NCBI RefSeq assembly: GCF_030269545.1
Contig: NZ_BSTN01000006.1
Span: forward strand, 202,624 to 266,623
DNA: 64,000 nucleotides
Source: Actinomadura sp. NBRC 104425
GTDB lineage: Bacteria > Actinomycetota > Actinomycetes > Streptosporangiales > Streptosporangiaceae
Direction of reading: 5' to 3'
Positions 20,123 through 29,565 of the stretch are shown piece by piece. Position 1 is the stretch's first letter. The number at the start of each line of letters is the position of its first letter. The notes under the pieces are model-generated. The model searched no databases and had not been told where the DNA came from. It was given only the letters and a program-made list of their open reading frames with translations. A program made the position numbers and the translations under genes.

Positions 20123-21970
20123 TCACTCCACGGTGACGGACTTGGCCAGATTGCGCGGCTGGTCGACATCGTGCCCCTTGGCGGTGGCCAGCTCGCACGC
20201 GAACACCTGCAGCGGCACGGTCGCCACCAGCGGCTGCAGCAGCGTCGGCACGGCGGGCACGCGGATCAGCGTGTCGGCGTACGGCTCGACCGACGTGTCG
20301 CCCTCCTCGGCGATCACAATGGTGCGGGCGCCGCGGGCGCGGATCTCCTGGATATTGGAGACGATCTTGTCGTGCAGGACCGCCCGGGCCCGCGGCGGCA
20401 CCACCACCACGACCGGCAGGTCCTTGTCGATGAGCGCGATCGGGCCGTGCTTGAGCTCGCCGGCGGCGAAGCCCTCGGCCTGCATGTAGGCCAGCTCCTT
20501 GAGCTTGAGCGCGCCCTCCAGCGCCACCGGGAAGCCGACGTGCCGGCCGAGGAACAGCACGCAGTGGCCGTCCGCCAGGGAACGGGCCAGCTCGCGCACC
20601 GGCTCCATGGTCTCCAGGACCTTCTCCACCTTCTCCGGCATCCGCTCCAGCAGCTGGATCATCGCGAACACCTCGTCGCCCCACTTGGTGCCGCGCACCT
20701 GCCCCAGGTACAGGGCGATCAGGTACACCGCGACCAGCTGGGTCAGGAACGTCTTGGTGGCCGCGACGCCGACCTCGGGACCGGCGTGGGTGTAGAGCAC
20801 GCCGTCGCACTCGCGCGGAATCGTGGAGCCGTTGACGTTGCACACCGCCAGCACCCTGGCGTGCTGCTCGCGGGCGTGCCGGACCGCCATGAGCGTGTCC
20901 ATGGTCTCGCCGGACTGGGAGATCGCGATGACCAGGGTGGTGCGGGTCAGGATCGGGTCGCGGTAGCGGAACTCGCTGGCCAGCTCCACCTCGCAGGGCA
21001 GCCCCGCCCAGTGCTCGATGGCGTACTTGGCGATCAGCCCGGCGTGGTAGGCGGTGCCGCACGCCACGATGATGATCTTGTCGATTTCGCGGAGCTGCTC
21101 GTCGGACAGCCGCATCTCGTCCAGCACCAGGCGGCCGTCCGCGCCGATCCGGCCGAGCAGGGTGTCGGCGACCGCCCGCGGCTGCTCGGCGATCTCCTTG
21201 AGCATGAAGTAGTCGTAGCCGCCCTTCTCGGCGGCCGACACGTCCCAGTCGACGTGGTATTCGCGGATCTCGGCGGGACGGCCGTCGAAGTCGGTGACGG
21301 TCACGCCGTCGCGGCGCAGCTCGACCACCTGGTCCTGGCCCAGCTCGATCGCGTCCCGGGTGTGGGCGATGAACGCCGCCACATCGCTGGCCAGGAAGTT
21401 CTCCCCGTCGCCGACCCCGACGACCAGCGGCGAGTTGCGGCGCGCGCCCACCACCCGGCCGGGGTCGTCGGCGTGCACCGCCACCAGCGTGAACGCGCCC
21501 TCCAGGCGGCGGCACACCCGGCGCATCGCCTCGGTCAGGTCGCCGCCGGCGCGCGGCAGCTCGTCCTCCAGCAGGTGCGCGACGACCTCGGTGTCGGTGT
21601 CGGAGTCCAGGGCGTGCCCGCCCTCGTCCAGCTCGGCGCGCAGCCGGGCGAAGTTCTCGATGATCCCGTTGTGGACGACCGCGACCGTCCCGGCGCAGTC
21701 GGTGTGCGGGTGGGCGTTGCGGTCGTTGGGCGGGCCGTGCGTCGCCCACCGGGTGTGCCCCACGCCCAGCGTCCCGTCGGGCAGCGGGTCGTTCTCCAGC
21801 GCTCCGCGCAGGTTGACGAGCTTGCCGGCGCGCTTGGCCGTGGCCAGCTTCCCGTCGGCGAGCACGGCCACACCGGCAGAGTCGTAGCCGCGGTACTCCA
21901 GCCGCGCCAGCCCCTCGACCACGATGTCCAACGCCGGCCGGTCGCCGACGTACCCAACGATTCCGCACAT
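20123..21970 (-). CDS. glmS: Glutamine-fructose-6-phosphate aminotransferase (isomerizing)
   Basis: 615 aa. Makes glucosamine-6-P from fructose-6-P and Gln, the entry to UDP-GlcNAc. Class II glutaminase domain with N-terminal nucleophile MCGIVGYVG, GVGHTRWATHG and HNGIIENF; two SIS domains with ACGTAYHAG, AISQSGETMDT and GRHVGFPVALEGALKLKE; the C-terminus ends DQPRNLAKSVTVE. ATG 21970 is fixed by the need for Cys2. No glmS ribozyme is expected or seen. Likely leaderless (TAGGCT 7 nt before ATG). Confidence 0.97.
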   Translation of the reverse strand: MCGIVGYVGDRPALDIVVEGLARLEYRGYDSAGVAVLADGKLATAKRAGKLVNLRGALENDPLPDGTLGVGHTRWATHGPPNDRNAHPHTDCAGTVAVVHNGIIENFARLRAELDEGGHALDSDTDTEVVAHLLEDELPRAGGDLTEAMRRVCRRLEGAFTLVAVHADDPGRVVGARRNSPLVVGVGDGENFLASDVAAFIAHTRDAIELGQDQVVELRRDGVTVTDFDGRPAEIREYHVDWDVSAAEKGGYDYFMLKEIAEQPRAVADTLLGRIGADGRLVLDEMRLSDEQLREIDKIIIVACGTAYHAGLIAKYAIEHWAGLPCEVELASEFRYRDPILTRTTLVIAISQSGETMDTLMAVRHAREQHARVLAVCNVNGSTIPRECDGVLYTHAGPEVGVAATKTFLTQLVAVYLIALYLGQVRGTKWGDEVFAMIQLLERMPEKVEKVLETMEPVRELARSLADGHCVLFLGRHVGFPVALEGALKLKELAYMQAEGFAAGELKHGPIALIDKDLPVVVVVPPRARAVLHDKIVSNIQEIRARGARTIVIAEEGDTSVEPYADTLIRVPAVPTLLQPLVATVPLQVFACELATAKGHDVDQPRNLAKSVTVE

Positions 21971-21977
21971 GGCGGCA

Positions 21978-21983
21978 AGCCTA
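21978..21983 (-). promoter_or_regulatory. Putative -10 box, leaderless glmS mRNA
   Basis: TAGGCT on the - strand, 7 nt before ATG 21970; no Shine-Dalgarno sequence. Confidence 0.45.
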
Positions 21984-22110
21984 TTGGGTGCCGGCTCATG
22001 GGCCCCACCAGCGAATGCCAAAGTGAACGGCTACAGCGTGTACGGATGGTGAACTGCGGGAGACGCCCTTGCGGCTCGCCCCCGGCGCGGCGGAACAATG
22101 GACTGACGGC

Positions 22111-22116
22111 TAGGGT
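22111..22116 (+). promoter_or_regulatory. Putative -10 box, leaderless coaA mRNA
   Basis: TAGGGT, 8 nt, ATG 22125; no Shine-Dalgarno sequence. The glmS and coaA boxes are divergent and 127 bp apart. Confidence 0.45.
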
Positions 22117-22124
22117 GTCAGCCC

Positions 22125-23063
22125 ATGACGAGCGGATGGGACGCCGTGCCGAGCCCCTACGTAGAGCTTTCCCGAGAGCAGTGGCGGGCGCTGCGCGAGA
22201 ACACCCCGCTGCCCCTCACCCCCGAAGAACTGGACGCGCTGCGCGGAGTGCGCGACCCGATCGACATCACCGAGGTCGAAGAGGTCTACCTGCCGCTGTC
22301 GCGGCTGCTGAACCTGTTCTTCGTGGCCGACGGGCGGCTGCGCGACACCGTCAGCGGGTTCCTGGGCGAGCCGGTGCGGCCCACCCCGTTCGTCATCGGC
22401 GTGGCGGGCAGCGTGGCGGTGGGCAAGTCGACCACGTCGCGGCTGCTGCGGACGCTGCTGGCGCGCTGGCCCGAGCACCCCAGTGTGGAACTCGTCACGA
22501 CCGACAGCTTCCTGTACCCCAACGCGGTGCTCACCGAACGCGGCCTGATGGACCGCAAGGGGTTCCCCGAGTCCTACGACCGGCGGGCGCTGGTGCGGTT
22601 CGTGCAGTCCATGAAGGCGGGCGCCGCCGAGCTGGACATCCCGGTGTACTCGCATCTGGAGTACGACATCCTGCCGGACGAACGGCAGACCGTGCGGCGT
22701 CCCGACATCCTCATCGTGGAGGGCCTCAACGTGCTGCAGCCCTCCCCCGCCGGGACGCTCGCCGTCGCCGACTTCTTCGACTTCTCCATCTACGTGGACG
22801 CCCGCGTCGAGGACATCCGGCACTGGTTCGTGGAACGGCTGTTCGCACTGCGCCGCACCGCGTTCAGCGACCCGCGCTCGTACTTCCACCGGTACGCCCA
22901 GTTGGACGAGGACGAAGCCGCCGCGTTCGCGCAGCGGGTGTGGCGCGACATCAACGAGATCAACCTGGTGTCCAACATCCTGCCGACCCGCGGCCGCGCC
23001 ACCCTCGTGCTGCACAAGGCCCGCGACCACAGCGTGCAGCGCGTCCGGTTGCGCCGCATCTGA
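22125..23063 (+). CDS. coaA: Type I pantothenate kinase
   Basis: 312 aa. Phosphorylates pantothenate, the first and regulated step of CoA synthesis. P-loop [73 protein letters not shown] and RAYFHRY-like SYFHRYA are all family motifs. Divergent from glmS; converges on the ABC operon with only 8 bp between. Confidence 0.97.
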   Translation: MTSGWDAVPSPYVELSREQWRALRENTPLPLTPEELDALRGVRDPIDITEVEEVYLPLSRLLNLFFVADGRLRDTVSGFLGEPVRPTPFVIGVAGSVAVGKSTTSRLLRTLLARWPEHPSVELVTTDSFLYPNAVLTERGLMDRKGFPESYDRRALVRFVQSMKAGAAELDIPVYSHLEYDILPDERQTVRRPDILIVEGLNVLQPSPAGTLAVADFFDFSIYVDARVEDIRHWFVERLFALRRTAFSDPRSYFHRYAQLDEDEAAAFAQRVWRDINEINLVSNILPTRGRATLVLHKARDHSVQRVRLRRI

Positions 23064-23071
23064 GCCGCGCG

Positions 23072-23788
23072 CTACTCCGCACCGGCAACCGGCAGCGTGC
23101 GCAGCCGGGCGACGGCCAGCACGCAGCCCGCGACGGCGACCGCGGCCAGCAGCGCCAGGGCCACCGGAAGCCGCACGGTGGACGTCACCGCCGACGCGTC
23201 GGTCAGCGCGTCGGTGACCGACATCGCCCATTGCTGGACCGACGCCGAACGCGCCCCCGGCGCCACGCTGCCCAGCAGCGCCTCCCACACCAGCGCATAC
23301 AGCAGGCCGATCGTGACGGCGTTGCGGCTGAGCACGGCCAGCGCCACGAACAGCGAGGTGTAGGCGATGCCGCCCACCAGTACACCCGCGGTGAAGGCCG
23401 CGGCGACCTGGGCGGTGGTTCCGGTCAGCACCAGCCCGGCCAGCAGCGTCGGCACCACTCCGAACGCCACCACCAGCACGATCGCCACCGCCAGTTTGGT
23501 CAGCACGATGACCCGCCGGGGGATCGGCTTGGTCAGCACGTACATGATCTGGCCGTCGTCGATCTCCGGGCCGATCACGCCGGTGCCGGCGATCAGCGCC
23601 AGCAGCGGCAGCAGCGTGGCCAGGCCGAACCGCTGCAGCACGCCCGCCGACACGTCGAGGTCGGCGACGTCGGCGGCGCGCAGCCCGATCGCCAGCGCCA
23701 GCAGCAGGAACGGCAGGACGAGCAGCAGCAGGGCGCGGCGCCGCCCCAGCATGGCGCGAAACGTGATCGACGCGATCGTCGCGTTCAT
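23072..23788 (-). CDS. ABC transporter permease (ABC-2 type)
   Basis: 238 aa with about six hydrophobic helices (LLLLVLPFLLLALAI, LATLLPLLALIAGTGVIG, VLTKLAVAIVLVVAFGV, VAAAFTAGVLVGGIAY, AVTIGLLYALVWEALLG, VALALLAAVAVAGCVLA) and GPEIDDGQIMYVLTKPIPR, typical of ABC-2 permeases. Last of four overlapping genes; partner of the ATPase at 23785. Substrate unknown. Confidence 0.87.
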   Translation of the reverse strand: MNATIASITFRAMLGRRRALLLLVLPFLLLALAIGLRAADVADLDVSAGVLQRFGLATLLPLLALIAGTGVIGPEIDDGQIMYVLTKPIPRRVIVLTKLAVAIVLVVAFGVVPTLLAGLVLTGTTAQVAAAFTAGVLVGGIAYTSLFVALAVLSRNAVTIGLLYALVWEALLGSVAPGARSASVQQWAMSVTDALTDASAVTSTVRLPVALALLAAVAVAGCVLAVARLRTLPVAGAE

Positions 23789-24696
23789 CGGCTCACCAGG
23801 TAGGAGAAGACGCTTTCGAGGGACTCGTCGGACGGGGAGACCTCCAGCAGGCGCACGCCCGCATCCCGCGCCAGCCGGGGCAGCAGCCAGGTGAAGCGCT
23901 GGAAGTCGACGGCCTCCACCTCCAGGCCCTGCTCGGTGAGGTGGACGCCGCGCGACGACCCGTCGGCGATGATCGCGGCGGCCAGCCGGCGGTCGTCGGC
24001 CGAGCGGACCAGGAAGCGGTGCGGCCGGTCGGTCATCAGCCGCCGGATCGCGCGGAAGTCGCCGGAGGCGGCGTGCCGGCCCGCCACGATCACCTCGATA
24101 TGCCCGGCCAGCCGCTCCACCTCCTCCAGGATGTGCGAGCTGAACAGGATGGTGCGGCCCTCGGCGGCCATGGCGCGGATCAGCTCCATCAGCTGCAGCC
24201 GCTGCCGCGGGTCCATGCCGTTGAACGGTTCGTCCAGCAGCAGCACGGGCGGGTCGTGCACCAGCGCGGAGGCCATCTTGATGCGCTGCTTCATGCCCTT
24301 GGAGTAGGTGCCGATGACGCGCTCCTGCGCGTGCTCCATCTCCACCAGGGCGATGGCGCGGCGCGCGGCGGCGGCCGGGTCGGGCAGCTTGTGCAGCTTG
24401 GCCATGGCGACGACGAACTGGCGGCCGGTGAGGAAGTCGTAGGCGGTCTCCCGTTCGGGCACCAGGCCGAGCGACCGGTACACCTCCGGGTTCCGCCAGA
24501 CGGGCCGCCCGTCCAGCTCGACCGTGCCGGACGAGGGCGCCAGGAAGCCGCCCATCATGTGGATCAGCGTGGACTTGCCCGCACCGTTGGGTCCGAGCAG
24601 GCCCGTCACGCCGGGGCCGATCGTCATCGAGACCCCGTTGACGGCGACGACGTTGCCGTACCAGCGCGACACGTTCTCCAGCCGAAGCTCGCTCAC
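23785..24696 (-). CDS. ABC transporter ATP-binding protein
   Basis: 303 aa. Walker A GLLGPNGAGKSTL, signature YSKGMKQRIKMASALV (SKGMKQ instead of the usual SGGQ), Walker B VLLLDEPFNGMDPRQR and H-loop ILFSSHILEEVE. Residues 215-303 form a C-terminal regulatory extension. GTG 24696 overlaps the upstream permease stop and its own stop overlaps the next permease (ATGA), so the operon is translationally coupled. Confidence 0.93.
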   Translation of the reverse strand: MSELRLENVSRWYGNVVAVNGVSMTIGPGVTGLLGPNGAGKSTLIHMMGGFLAPSSGTVELDGRPVWRNPEVYRSLGLVPERETAYDFLTGRQFVVAMAKLHKLPDPAAAARRAIALVEMEHAQERVIGTYSKGMKQRIKMASALVHDPPVLLLDEPFNGMDPRQRLQLMELIRAMAAEGRTILFSSHILEEVERLAGHIEVIVAGRHAASGDFRAIRRLMTDRPHRFLVRSADDRRLAAAIIADGSSRGVHLTEQGLEVEAVDFQRFTWLLPRLARDAGVRLLEVSPSDESLESVFSYLVSR

Positions 24697-25571
24697 GACA
24701 GGCCCGCCTTCCGGAACCGCTGGTACAGGACGGGCACCGAGCCGACGACCAGCACGGCGCACAGCAGCAGCGCGACCAGGCCGCCGACCGGGCCGGGCGC
24801 CACCGCGGCCGACGACTGCTCGGCGCCCAGCAGCCGCACCTGCACGATGTCGACGAGGTTGAACGGTGTGAACAGCCCCATCCACCCGGCGAGGGCGAAC
24901 TGGGTGCGCAGCTCGGCCAGCCCCTGCAGGATCAGCACGAACGTGGCGCTGAGCAGGTAGACCGCCACGACGGCGGCGACCCCGAAGCCGCGGCGCGGGG
25001 TGAACGCGGCGACCACCGTCCCGATCGCCGCCAGCACCAGCGCAAGCAGCGCGCACCCGGCCAGCGCGGCCAGGTACTCGGCCAGGTGCCGGGACGCGTG
25101 CGGCATCTTGTTGACCAGGCTGCCGATGTACATCACCGTGACCGGCACCGCCATCATCCCGAACAGCGCGGTGGCCAGGGCCCCCAGCTTGGCCAGCACG
25201 AAGTCCAGGTGGTCGACGGGGCGCGAGAAGTACAGCGGCACCACGCGGTGGCGCAGGTCGCGGGACACCAGCACGGGCGCCTGCGTGGCCAGGAAGATCG
25301 CGATGATGACCTGCAAACTGACCGCGTACTGGGAGTAGCGGATCGGCGGATCGGTCAGGTCGGCCAGCCCGACCGCGGCCACCGCGCCCACCGCGGGCAG
25401 CAGCATGATCGCGGCGAGCAGGAACGGCATGACCTTGGCGCGGGCCGGACGGCCGAGGCCGAAGGCGGCGCGCAGGTTGTGCACGTACATCGAGCGCAGC
25501 ACGTACGCGCGGCCCAGGCGGCGGCCCTCGTAGCGCCGGTACCCGATGTCGTGGATCATGCTGGTGGTCAT
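24693..25571 (-). CDS. ABC transporter permease
   Basis: 292 aa, about six transmembrane segments. N-terminal IHDIGYRRYEGRRLGRAYVLRSM is characteristic of actinobacterial ABC-2 permeases of this type; SRDLRHRVVPLYFSRPVDHLDFVLAKL is a conserved cytoplasmic loop. ATG 25571 overlaps the stop of the upstream ATPase. Confidence 0.88.
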   Translation of the reverse strand: MTTSMIHDIGYRRYEGRRLGRAYVLRSMYVHNLRAAFGLGRPARAKVMPFLLAAIMLLPAVGAVAAVGLADLTDPPIRYSQYAVSLQVIIAIFLATQAPVLVSRDLRHRVVPLYFSRPVDHLDFVLAKLGALATALFGMMAVPVTVMYIGSLVNKMPHASRHLAEYLAALAGCALLALVLAAIGTVVAAFTPRRGFGVAAVVAVYLLSATFVLILQGLAELRTQFALAGWMGLFTPFNLVDIVQVRLLGAEQSSAAVAPGPVGGLVALLLCAVLVVGSVPVLYQRFRKAGLS

Positions 25572-26551
25572 CGGGGTCCTCCGTGCGGGTACGCCCCGGA
25601 CTGGACCGACGGGCCCGGTGGTCCGGGCGGCCCGGGTGGGCCGGGGGGTTGCGGCGGTCCGGCGGCGAAGACCTCCTCGATGCGGTGCCGGCGCTGCTCC
25701 AGCCGGATCAGCCGCAGGCCGAGGTCGGCGACGCCGTCGCGGATGAGGTCGTAGGTGTTCTCGTCGGCGACGTCGACCACCAGGAACCGGCCCTCGGGCC
25801 GCACCGCCAGCCCCACACCGGCCAGCAGCGCGCCGAGCCGGTCGCGGCCCTCGTCGACCTCGACGGTCAGCGATCCGCTGGCCGCGGTGTAGGCCTCGAC
25901 GGCCTGCGAGCGCAGCAGCCGCCCCCCGTCGATGATCACGACGTGGTCGCAGATCCGCTCCAGCTCGCCCAGCAGGTGCGAGGTGACCAGCACGCTGATG
26001 CCGAACTCGGTGCCGATGCGCCGGATGAGGCCGAGCATCTCGTCGCGGCCGGCCGGGTCGAGCCCGTTGGTGGGCTCGTCCAGGAACACCAGCCGCGGGT
26101 CGTGGACGAGGGCCTGCGCCAGCTTGACCCGCTGCCGCATGCCGGTGGAGTAGCCGCCGATGGGGCGGTACCGCTCCTCGTACAGGCCGACGTGGCGCAG
26201 CGTGTCGGCGGCGCGTTCGCGGGCGGCGCCGGGCGGCAGCCCGCACATGCGCGCCATGTGCACGACGAACTCGGTGGCCGACACGTCGGGCGGCAGGCAC
26301 TCGTACTCGGGCATGAAGCCGACCCGCTCGCGGATGCGCGCGCCGTCGCGGGCGATGTCCAGGCCGAGCACGCTGGCCCGGCCGGCGGTGGGGCGCTGCA
26401 GGCCGAGCAGGATGCGGATGAGCGTGGACTTGCCGGCGCCGTTGGCGCCGACCAGCCCGACGATGCCGGGCTCCACGGCCATGGTGAGGTCGTCCAGGGC
26501 GGTCACCCGCGGGAAGCGCATCGTCAGTCCCTGCGTGGCGATGATCGGCAT
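25568..26551 (-). CDS. ABC transporter ATP-binding protein with collagen-like Pro-Gly tail
   Basis: 327 aa. Walker A GLVGANGAGKSTL, signature YSTGMRQRVKLAQALV, Walker B LVFLDEPTNGLDPAGR and H-loop VLVTSHLLGELE. The last 30 residues are PPQPPGPPGPPGPPGPS then QSGAYPHGGPR, a PPG-repeat tail absent from the sister ATPase. First gene of the operon; TAGGTT lies 7 nt before the ATG and no Shine-Dalgarno sequence is seen. Two ATPase/permease pairs may form one export or resistance complex or two related ones. Confidence 0.92.
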   Translation of the reverse strand: MPIIATQGLTMRFPRVTALDDLTMAVEPGIVGLVGANGAGKSTLIRILLGLQRPTAGRASVLGLDIARDGARIRERVGFMPEYECLPPDVSATEFVVHMARMCGLPPGAARERAADTLRHVGLYEERYRPIGGYSTGMRQRVKLAQALVHDPRLVFLDEPTNGLDPAGRDEMLGLIRRIGTEFGISVLVTSHLLGELERICDHVVIIDGGRLLRSQAVEAYTAASGSLTVEVDEGRDRLGALLAGVGLAVRPEGRFLVVDVADENTYDLIRDGVADLGLRLIRLEQRRHRIEEVFAAGPPQPPGPPGPPGPPGPSVQSGAYPHGGPR

Positions 26552-26558
26552 GCGTACG

Positions 26559-26564
26559 AACCTA
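26559..26564 (-). promoter_or_regulatory. Putative -10 box, leaderless ABC operon mRNA
   Basis: TAGGTT on the - strand, 7 nt before ATG 26551. Confidence 0.45.
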
Positions 26565-26751
26565 GTGGCTCGCGCGGTGCGGCACGTCCCCCTCAGGTCC
26601 TACGTCCGGGCGTCCGCTCCGTCCTGCGGAGGACCGCCGACGCCCATCCGCCCGCTGCAGACCGCCGCCGCGTCCAACCCGTAACCTCTTACCGTCAAAT
26701 CACGGCAAATAGCGGTATAGCGGATCAAAACTAGAAAGCGGTGGGGGAAGG

Positions 26752-27444
26752 ATGTGGCGGCGCCGGGGCGTGCGGCGGTCGGCGGCGGGACTTGCGTGCG
26801 CGTTGCTCATGACGGCCGCCGCGGGATGCCAGGCCGACGTCCGCCTGTCGGGGCCCTCCGCGTCGGAACGGCCGTCCGGCGGCGCTTCGCGGACCGCCGA
26901 GCGCAACGTCGCCAAGGCGCGCGACGACCTGGCCGCGCTGCGCATCGCGTCCGAAGGCGACGGGGACGGCTACTCGCGCGACCGGTTCGGCGGCCGGTGG
27001 AAGGACATCGACCGCAACGGCTGCGACCAGCGCAACGACATCCTCGCCCGCGACCTGCGGCAGGTGCGCAAACGCGACGACTGCATCGTGACCTCCGGGC
27101 GGCTGCACGACCCCTACAGCGGCAAGGACATCGCCTTCAACCGGTCCAAGCCCGCCGAAGTGCAGATCGACCACGTCTACCCGCTGGCGCTGGCGTGGCG
27201 GATGGGCGCCTCCCGGTGGAGCGCGGACCGGCGCGAGCGGTTCGCCAACGACCCCGACAACCTCCTGGCGGTGTGGGGCGTGCCGAACCGGGAGAAGAGC
27301 GACTCCGGCCCCGCGCAGTGGCAGCCGGCCGAGGTGTTCCGCTGCGAGTACGGCATCAGGTACATCGCGGTCGCCCGCAAGTACTCGCTGCCGGTGACCC
27401 GCGCCGACCGCGACGCGCTGCGCGGCTTCCTCGACCGCTGCTGA
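26752..27444 (+). CDS. Exported HNH/DUF1524-type nuclease, probable lipoprotein
   Basis: 230 aa. Signal peptide with Arg-rich start and hydrophobic SAAGLACALLMTAAAGC; Cys26 is a plausible lipidation site although the lipobox (AAGC) is not ideal. Mature domain: CDQRNDILARDL, VQIDHVYPLALAWRMGA (Asp140-His141 of the catalytic motif), ANDPDNLLAVWGVPNREKSD with Asn170 and Asn179, then AQWQPAE. These are the DUF1524/HNH motifs of actinobacterial secreted nucleases. GGGGGAAGG abuts the ATG. Role could be nutrient scavenging or competition. Confidence 0.85.
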   Translation: MWRRRGVRRSAAGLACALLMTAAAGCQADVRLSGPSASERPSGGASRTAERNVAKARDDLAALRIASEGDGDGYSRDRFGGRWKDIDRNGCDQRNDILARDLRQVRKRDDCIVTSGRLHDPYSGKDIAFNRSKPAEVQIDHVYPLALAWRMGASRWSADRRERFANDPDNLLAVWGVPNREKSDSGPAQWQPAEVFRCEYGIRYIAVARKYSLPVTRADRDALRGFLDRC

Positions 27445-27478
27445 GGCCGGGCCCGGCGTGGCGCGGGGACGGCGGCAA

Positions 27479-27484
27479 TAGGCT
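27479..27484 (+). promoter_or_regulatory. Putative -10 box, leaderless mRNA
   Basis: TAGGCT, 7 nt, ATG 27492. Confidence 0.4.
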
Positions 27485-27491
27485 GAACCCC

Positions 27492-27836
27492 ATGAGCAGC
27501 GACCCCAACGAGCACGCCGCACCGCCCAACGGGCAGGCACCGAACGACGACGAGCATGCGCGCAAGGACAGGCCGCGCGTCCGCACCGAACGCGCCTTCG
27601 GGGCCCGCGCCACCGGCGCGGAGGTCACCGGGGCGTCGGCGACCGGGCTGACGGTGCGCGCCGGAAACGCCGCCGGGTCGCTGGCGCTGGGCGCGATGGC
27701 GCTGGGCGCCCTCGCGATCGGCGCGGTCGCCATCGGCCGGCTGGTCGTCAAGCGGGCCGTCATCGGGCATCTCCAGGCGGGCACCGTGGAGATCGCGCAC
27801 CTGAAGGTCGGCCGCCTGGACATCACCGACAGCTGA
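27492..27836 (+). CDS. Small hypothetical protein with regular Ala-Leu-Gly repeat
   Basis: 114 aa, not recognised. First 35 residues are polar and Asp/Asn/Pro-rich. Residues about 42-114 show a five-residue rhythm (SLALGAMALGALAIGAVAIGRL, then VVKRAVIGHLQAGTVEIAHLKVGRLDITDS) with a hydrophobic residue at regular positions, like a short right-handed beta-helix of pentapeptide type rather than a membrane helix. It could alternatively insert in the membrane. Separate transcript likely; convergent with glmM. Confidence 0.7.
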   Translation: MSSDPNEHAAPPNGQAPNDDEHARKDRPRVRTERAFGARATGAEVTGASATGLTVRAGNAAGSLALGAMALGALAIGAVAIGRLVVKRAVIGHLQAGTVEIAHLKVGRLDITDS

Positions 27837-27841
27837 CGCGC

Positions 27842-27860
27842 GGCGCCCGCGGCGGGCGCC
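27842..27860 (+). terminator. Hairpin after the small hypothetical gene
   Basis: GGCGCCCG-cgg-CGGGCGCC, perfect 8-bp stem, 5 nt after the stop codon at 27836. Confidence 0.6.
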
Positions 27861-27871
27861 CTGAGGAAAGC

Positions 27872-27906
27872 CGCGTCCCCGGCCCTTGACCGGGGCCGGG
27901 GACGCG
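27872..27906. terminator. Strong hairpin between convergent genes (glmM terminator)
   Basis: 14-bp perfect stem CGCGTCCCCGGCCC / GGGCCGGGGACGCG with a 7-nt loop, 38 nt past the glmM stop. Confidence 0.75.
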
Positions 27907-27943
27907 AACGCTCGGTGTCGAAAGGCCGTCTTGCAGCGGGCCG

Positions 27944-29287
27944 TCAGCCCAGGGCCGCACGGACGACGCCCGCCAGCCGCTCGGCGACCGACTGCGCCTG
28001 CTCCTGCGAGGACGCCTCGACCATCACCCGCACCATGGGCTCGGTGCCGCTCGGCCGGATCAGCACCCGCCCGGAGTCGCCCAGCTCCGCCTCGGCCTCG
28101 GCGATCGCCGCAGCCAGCTCCGGGGACGTCTTGACCCGCGTCTTGTCCACGCCCCGGACGTTGATCAGCACCTGCGGCAGCCGCGTCATCGCCTTGGCCA
28201 GCTCGTCCAGCGAGACGCCGCGCCGCACCATCGCCGCCAGCAGGTGCAGCCCGGTCAGCACGCCGTCGCCGGTGGTGGCGTGCCGGCGCATGATCACATG
28301 GCCGGACTGCTCGCCGCCCAGCGTGTAGCCGCCCTCCCGCATCGCCTCCAGCACGTACCGGTCGCCGACCGCGGTCTCCACGACCTTGATCCCGGCCTCC
28401 CGCATGGCCAGCCGGAAGCCCAGGTTGGACATGACCGTGGCGACCACCGTGTCGGCGGCCAGCAGCCCGGCCTCGCGCTGCTCCAGCGCCAGGATCGCCA
28501 TGATCTGGTCGCCGTCGACCTCCGCACCGGTCGCGGTGACGGCCAGGCAGCGGTCGGCGTCGCCGTCGTTGGCGATCCCGGCGTCGGCGCCGTGCTCCAG
28601 CACCGCGGCGCGCAGCGCGTCCAGATGGGTGGAGCCGCAGCCGGCGTTGATGTTCAGCCCGTCCGGCGCCACCCCGATGGTGATCACCTCGGCGCCGGCG
28701 CGGCGCAGCGCCTCCGGCGCCACCTCCCAGGACGCGCCGTTTGCGCAGTCCACCACCACGCGCAGCCCGGCCAGCGACACCGGCAGCGTGGAGACCAGGT
28801 GCGCGACGTAGTGCTCGACGGCGCCGTGCGCCTCGCGGACGCGGCCGACGCCCGCGCCGGTCGGCGGCTCCCAGTCCTGCCCGAGGCTGGCCTCGATGCG
28901 GTCTTCGATCTCGTCGGGCAGCTTGTGGCCGCTGCGGTCGAAGAACTTGATCCCGTTGTCGGGGGCGGGGTTGTGCGAGGCCGACAGCATCACGCCCAGG
29001 TCGGCGGTGAGCGCGTGGGTCAGATGGGCGACCGCCGGCGTCGGCAGCACCCCCAGCCGCAGCACGTCCACACCCGCGCTGGCCAGCCCGGCCACCACCG
29101 CGGCCTCCAGGAACTCGCCCGAGGCCCGCGGATCGCGCCCGACCACGGCGACCGGGCGGTGCCCGGTGAACGCGCCGGCCTCGCCGAGGACCCGCGCCGC
29201 GGCGACGGACAGGTCCATGGCCAGCGGGGCGGTCAGATCGCGGTTGGCGAGCCCGCGTACGCCATCGGTCCCGAAAAGACGACCCAC
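27944..29287 (-). CDS. glmM: Phosphoglucosamine mutase
   Basis: 447 aa. Interconverts glucosamine-6-P and glucosamine-1-P, the step after GlmS in UDP-GlcNAc synthesis. [18 protein letters not shown] at the N-terminus, the phosphoserine loop [17 protein letters not shown], metal loop [11 protein letters not shown], sugar loop GGEQSGHVI and phosphate loop [15 protein letters not shown] 29287 is favoured over GTG 29296 because GGGAG lies 8 nt before it. Confidence 0.96.
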   Translation of the reverse strand: MGRLFGTDGVRGLANRDLTAPLAMDLSVAAARVLGEAGAFTGHRPVAVVGRDPRASGEFLEAAVVAGLASAGVDVLRLGVLPTPAVAHLTHALTADLGVMLSASHNPAPDNGIKFFDRSGHKLPDEIEDRIEASLGQDWEPPTGAGVGRVREAHGAVEHYVAHLVSTLPVSLAGLRVVVDCANGASWEVAPEALRRAGAEVITIGVAPDGLNINAGCGSTHLDALRAAVLEHGADAGIANDGDADRCLAVTATGAEVDGDQIMAILALEQREAGLLAADTVVATVMSNLGFRLAMREAGIKVVETAVGDRYVLEAMREGGYTLGGEQSGHVIMRRHATTGDGVLTGLHLLAAMVRRGVSLDELAKAMTRLPQVLINVRGVDKTRVKTSPELAAAIAEAEAELGDSGRVLIRPSGTEPMVRVMVEASSQEQAQSVAERLAGVVRAALG

Positions 29288-29565
29288 AGTTTCCACTCCC
29301 GATAGAAAAAGAGACCGCGCGGCCCGCGACCGGGGGCCGCACCCCGTCGCTCCGCGCGGTCAAATCTAGTGCGCCGCCCCGTTCTCGGCAGCCGTTGCGC
29401 CACCTCCAAGATCGTCGAGTCGCGATCCGGCGGCGCAGGCGCGGACGGGACGGATGATCCGCAAACGCGGACGAGCCGCCGCCCCCGCCGGCCGGGGCGC
29501 CCCGGTTCCCGCGGGGCGCGCACCGGACCCGATGCGCGGGGTGCGACGGCTCGCACCGTTGACGA

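Noticed and set aside
20123..22130. glmS ribozyme in the glmS leader
   Set aside because: The start codon follows a TAGGCT box by 7 nt, leaving no room for a leader RNA; no ribozyme core seen.
19658..23803. Very long + strand open frame (over 1300 codons) across glmS, coaA and the ABC operon
   Set aside because: Arises from high-GC shadow frames opposite real genes; composition is Arg/Gly/His/Leu-rich without domains, and it conflicts with glmS and coaA.
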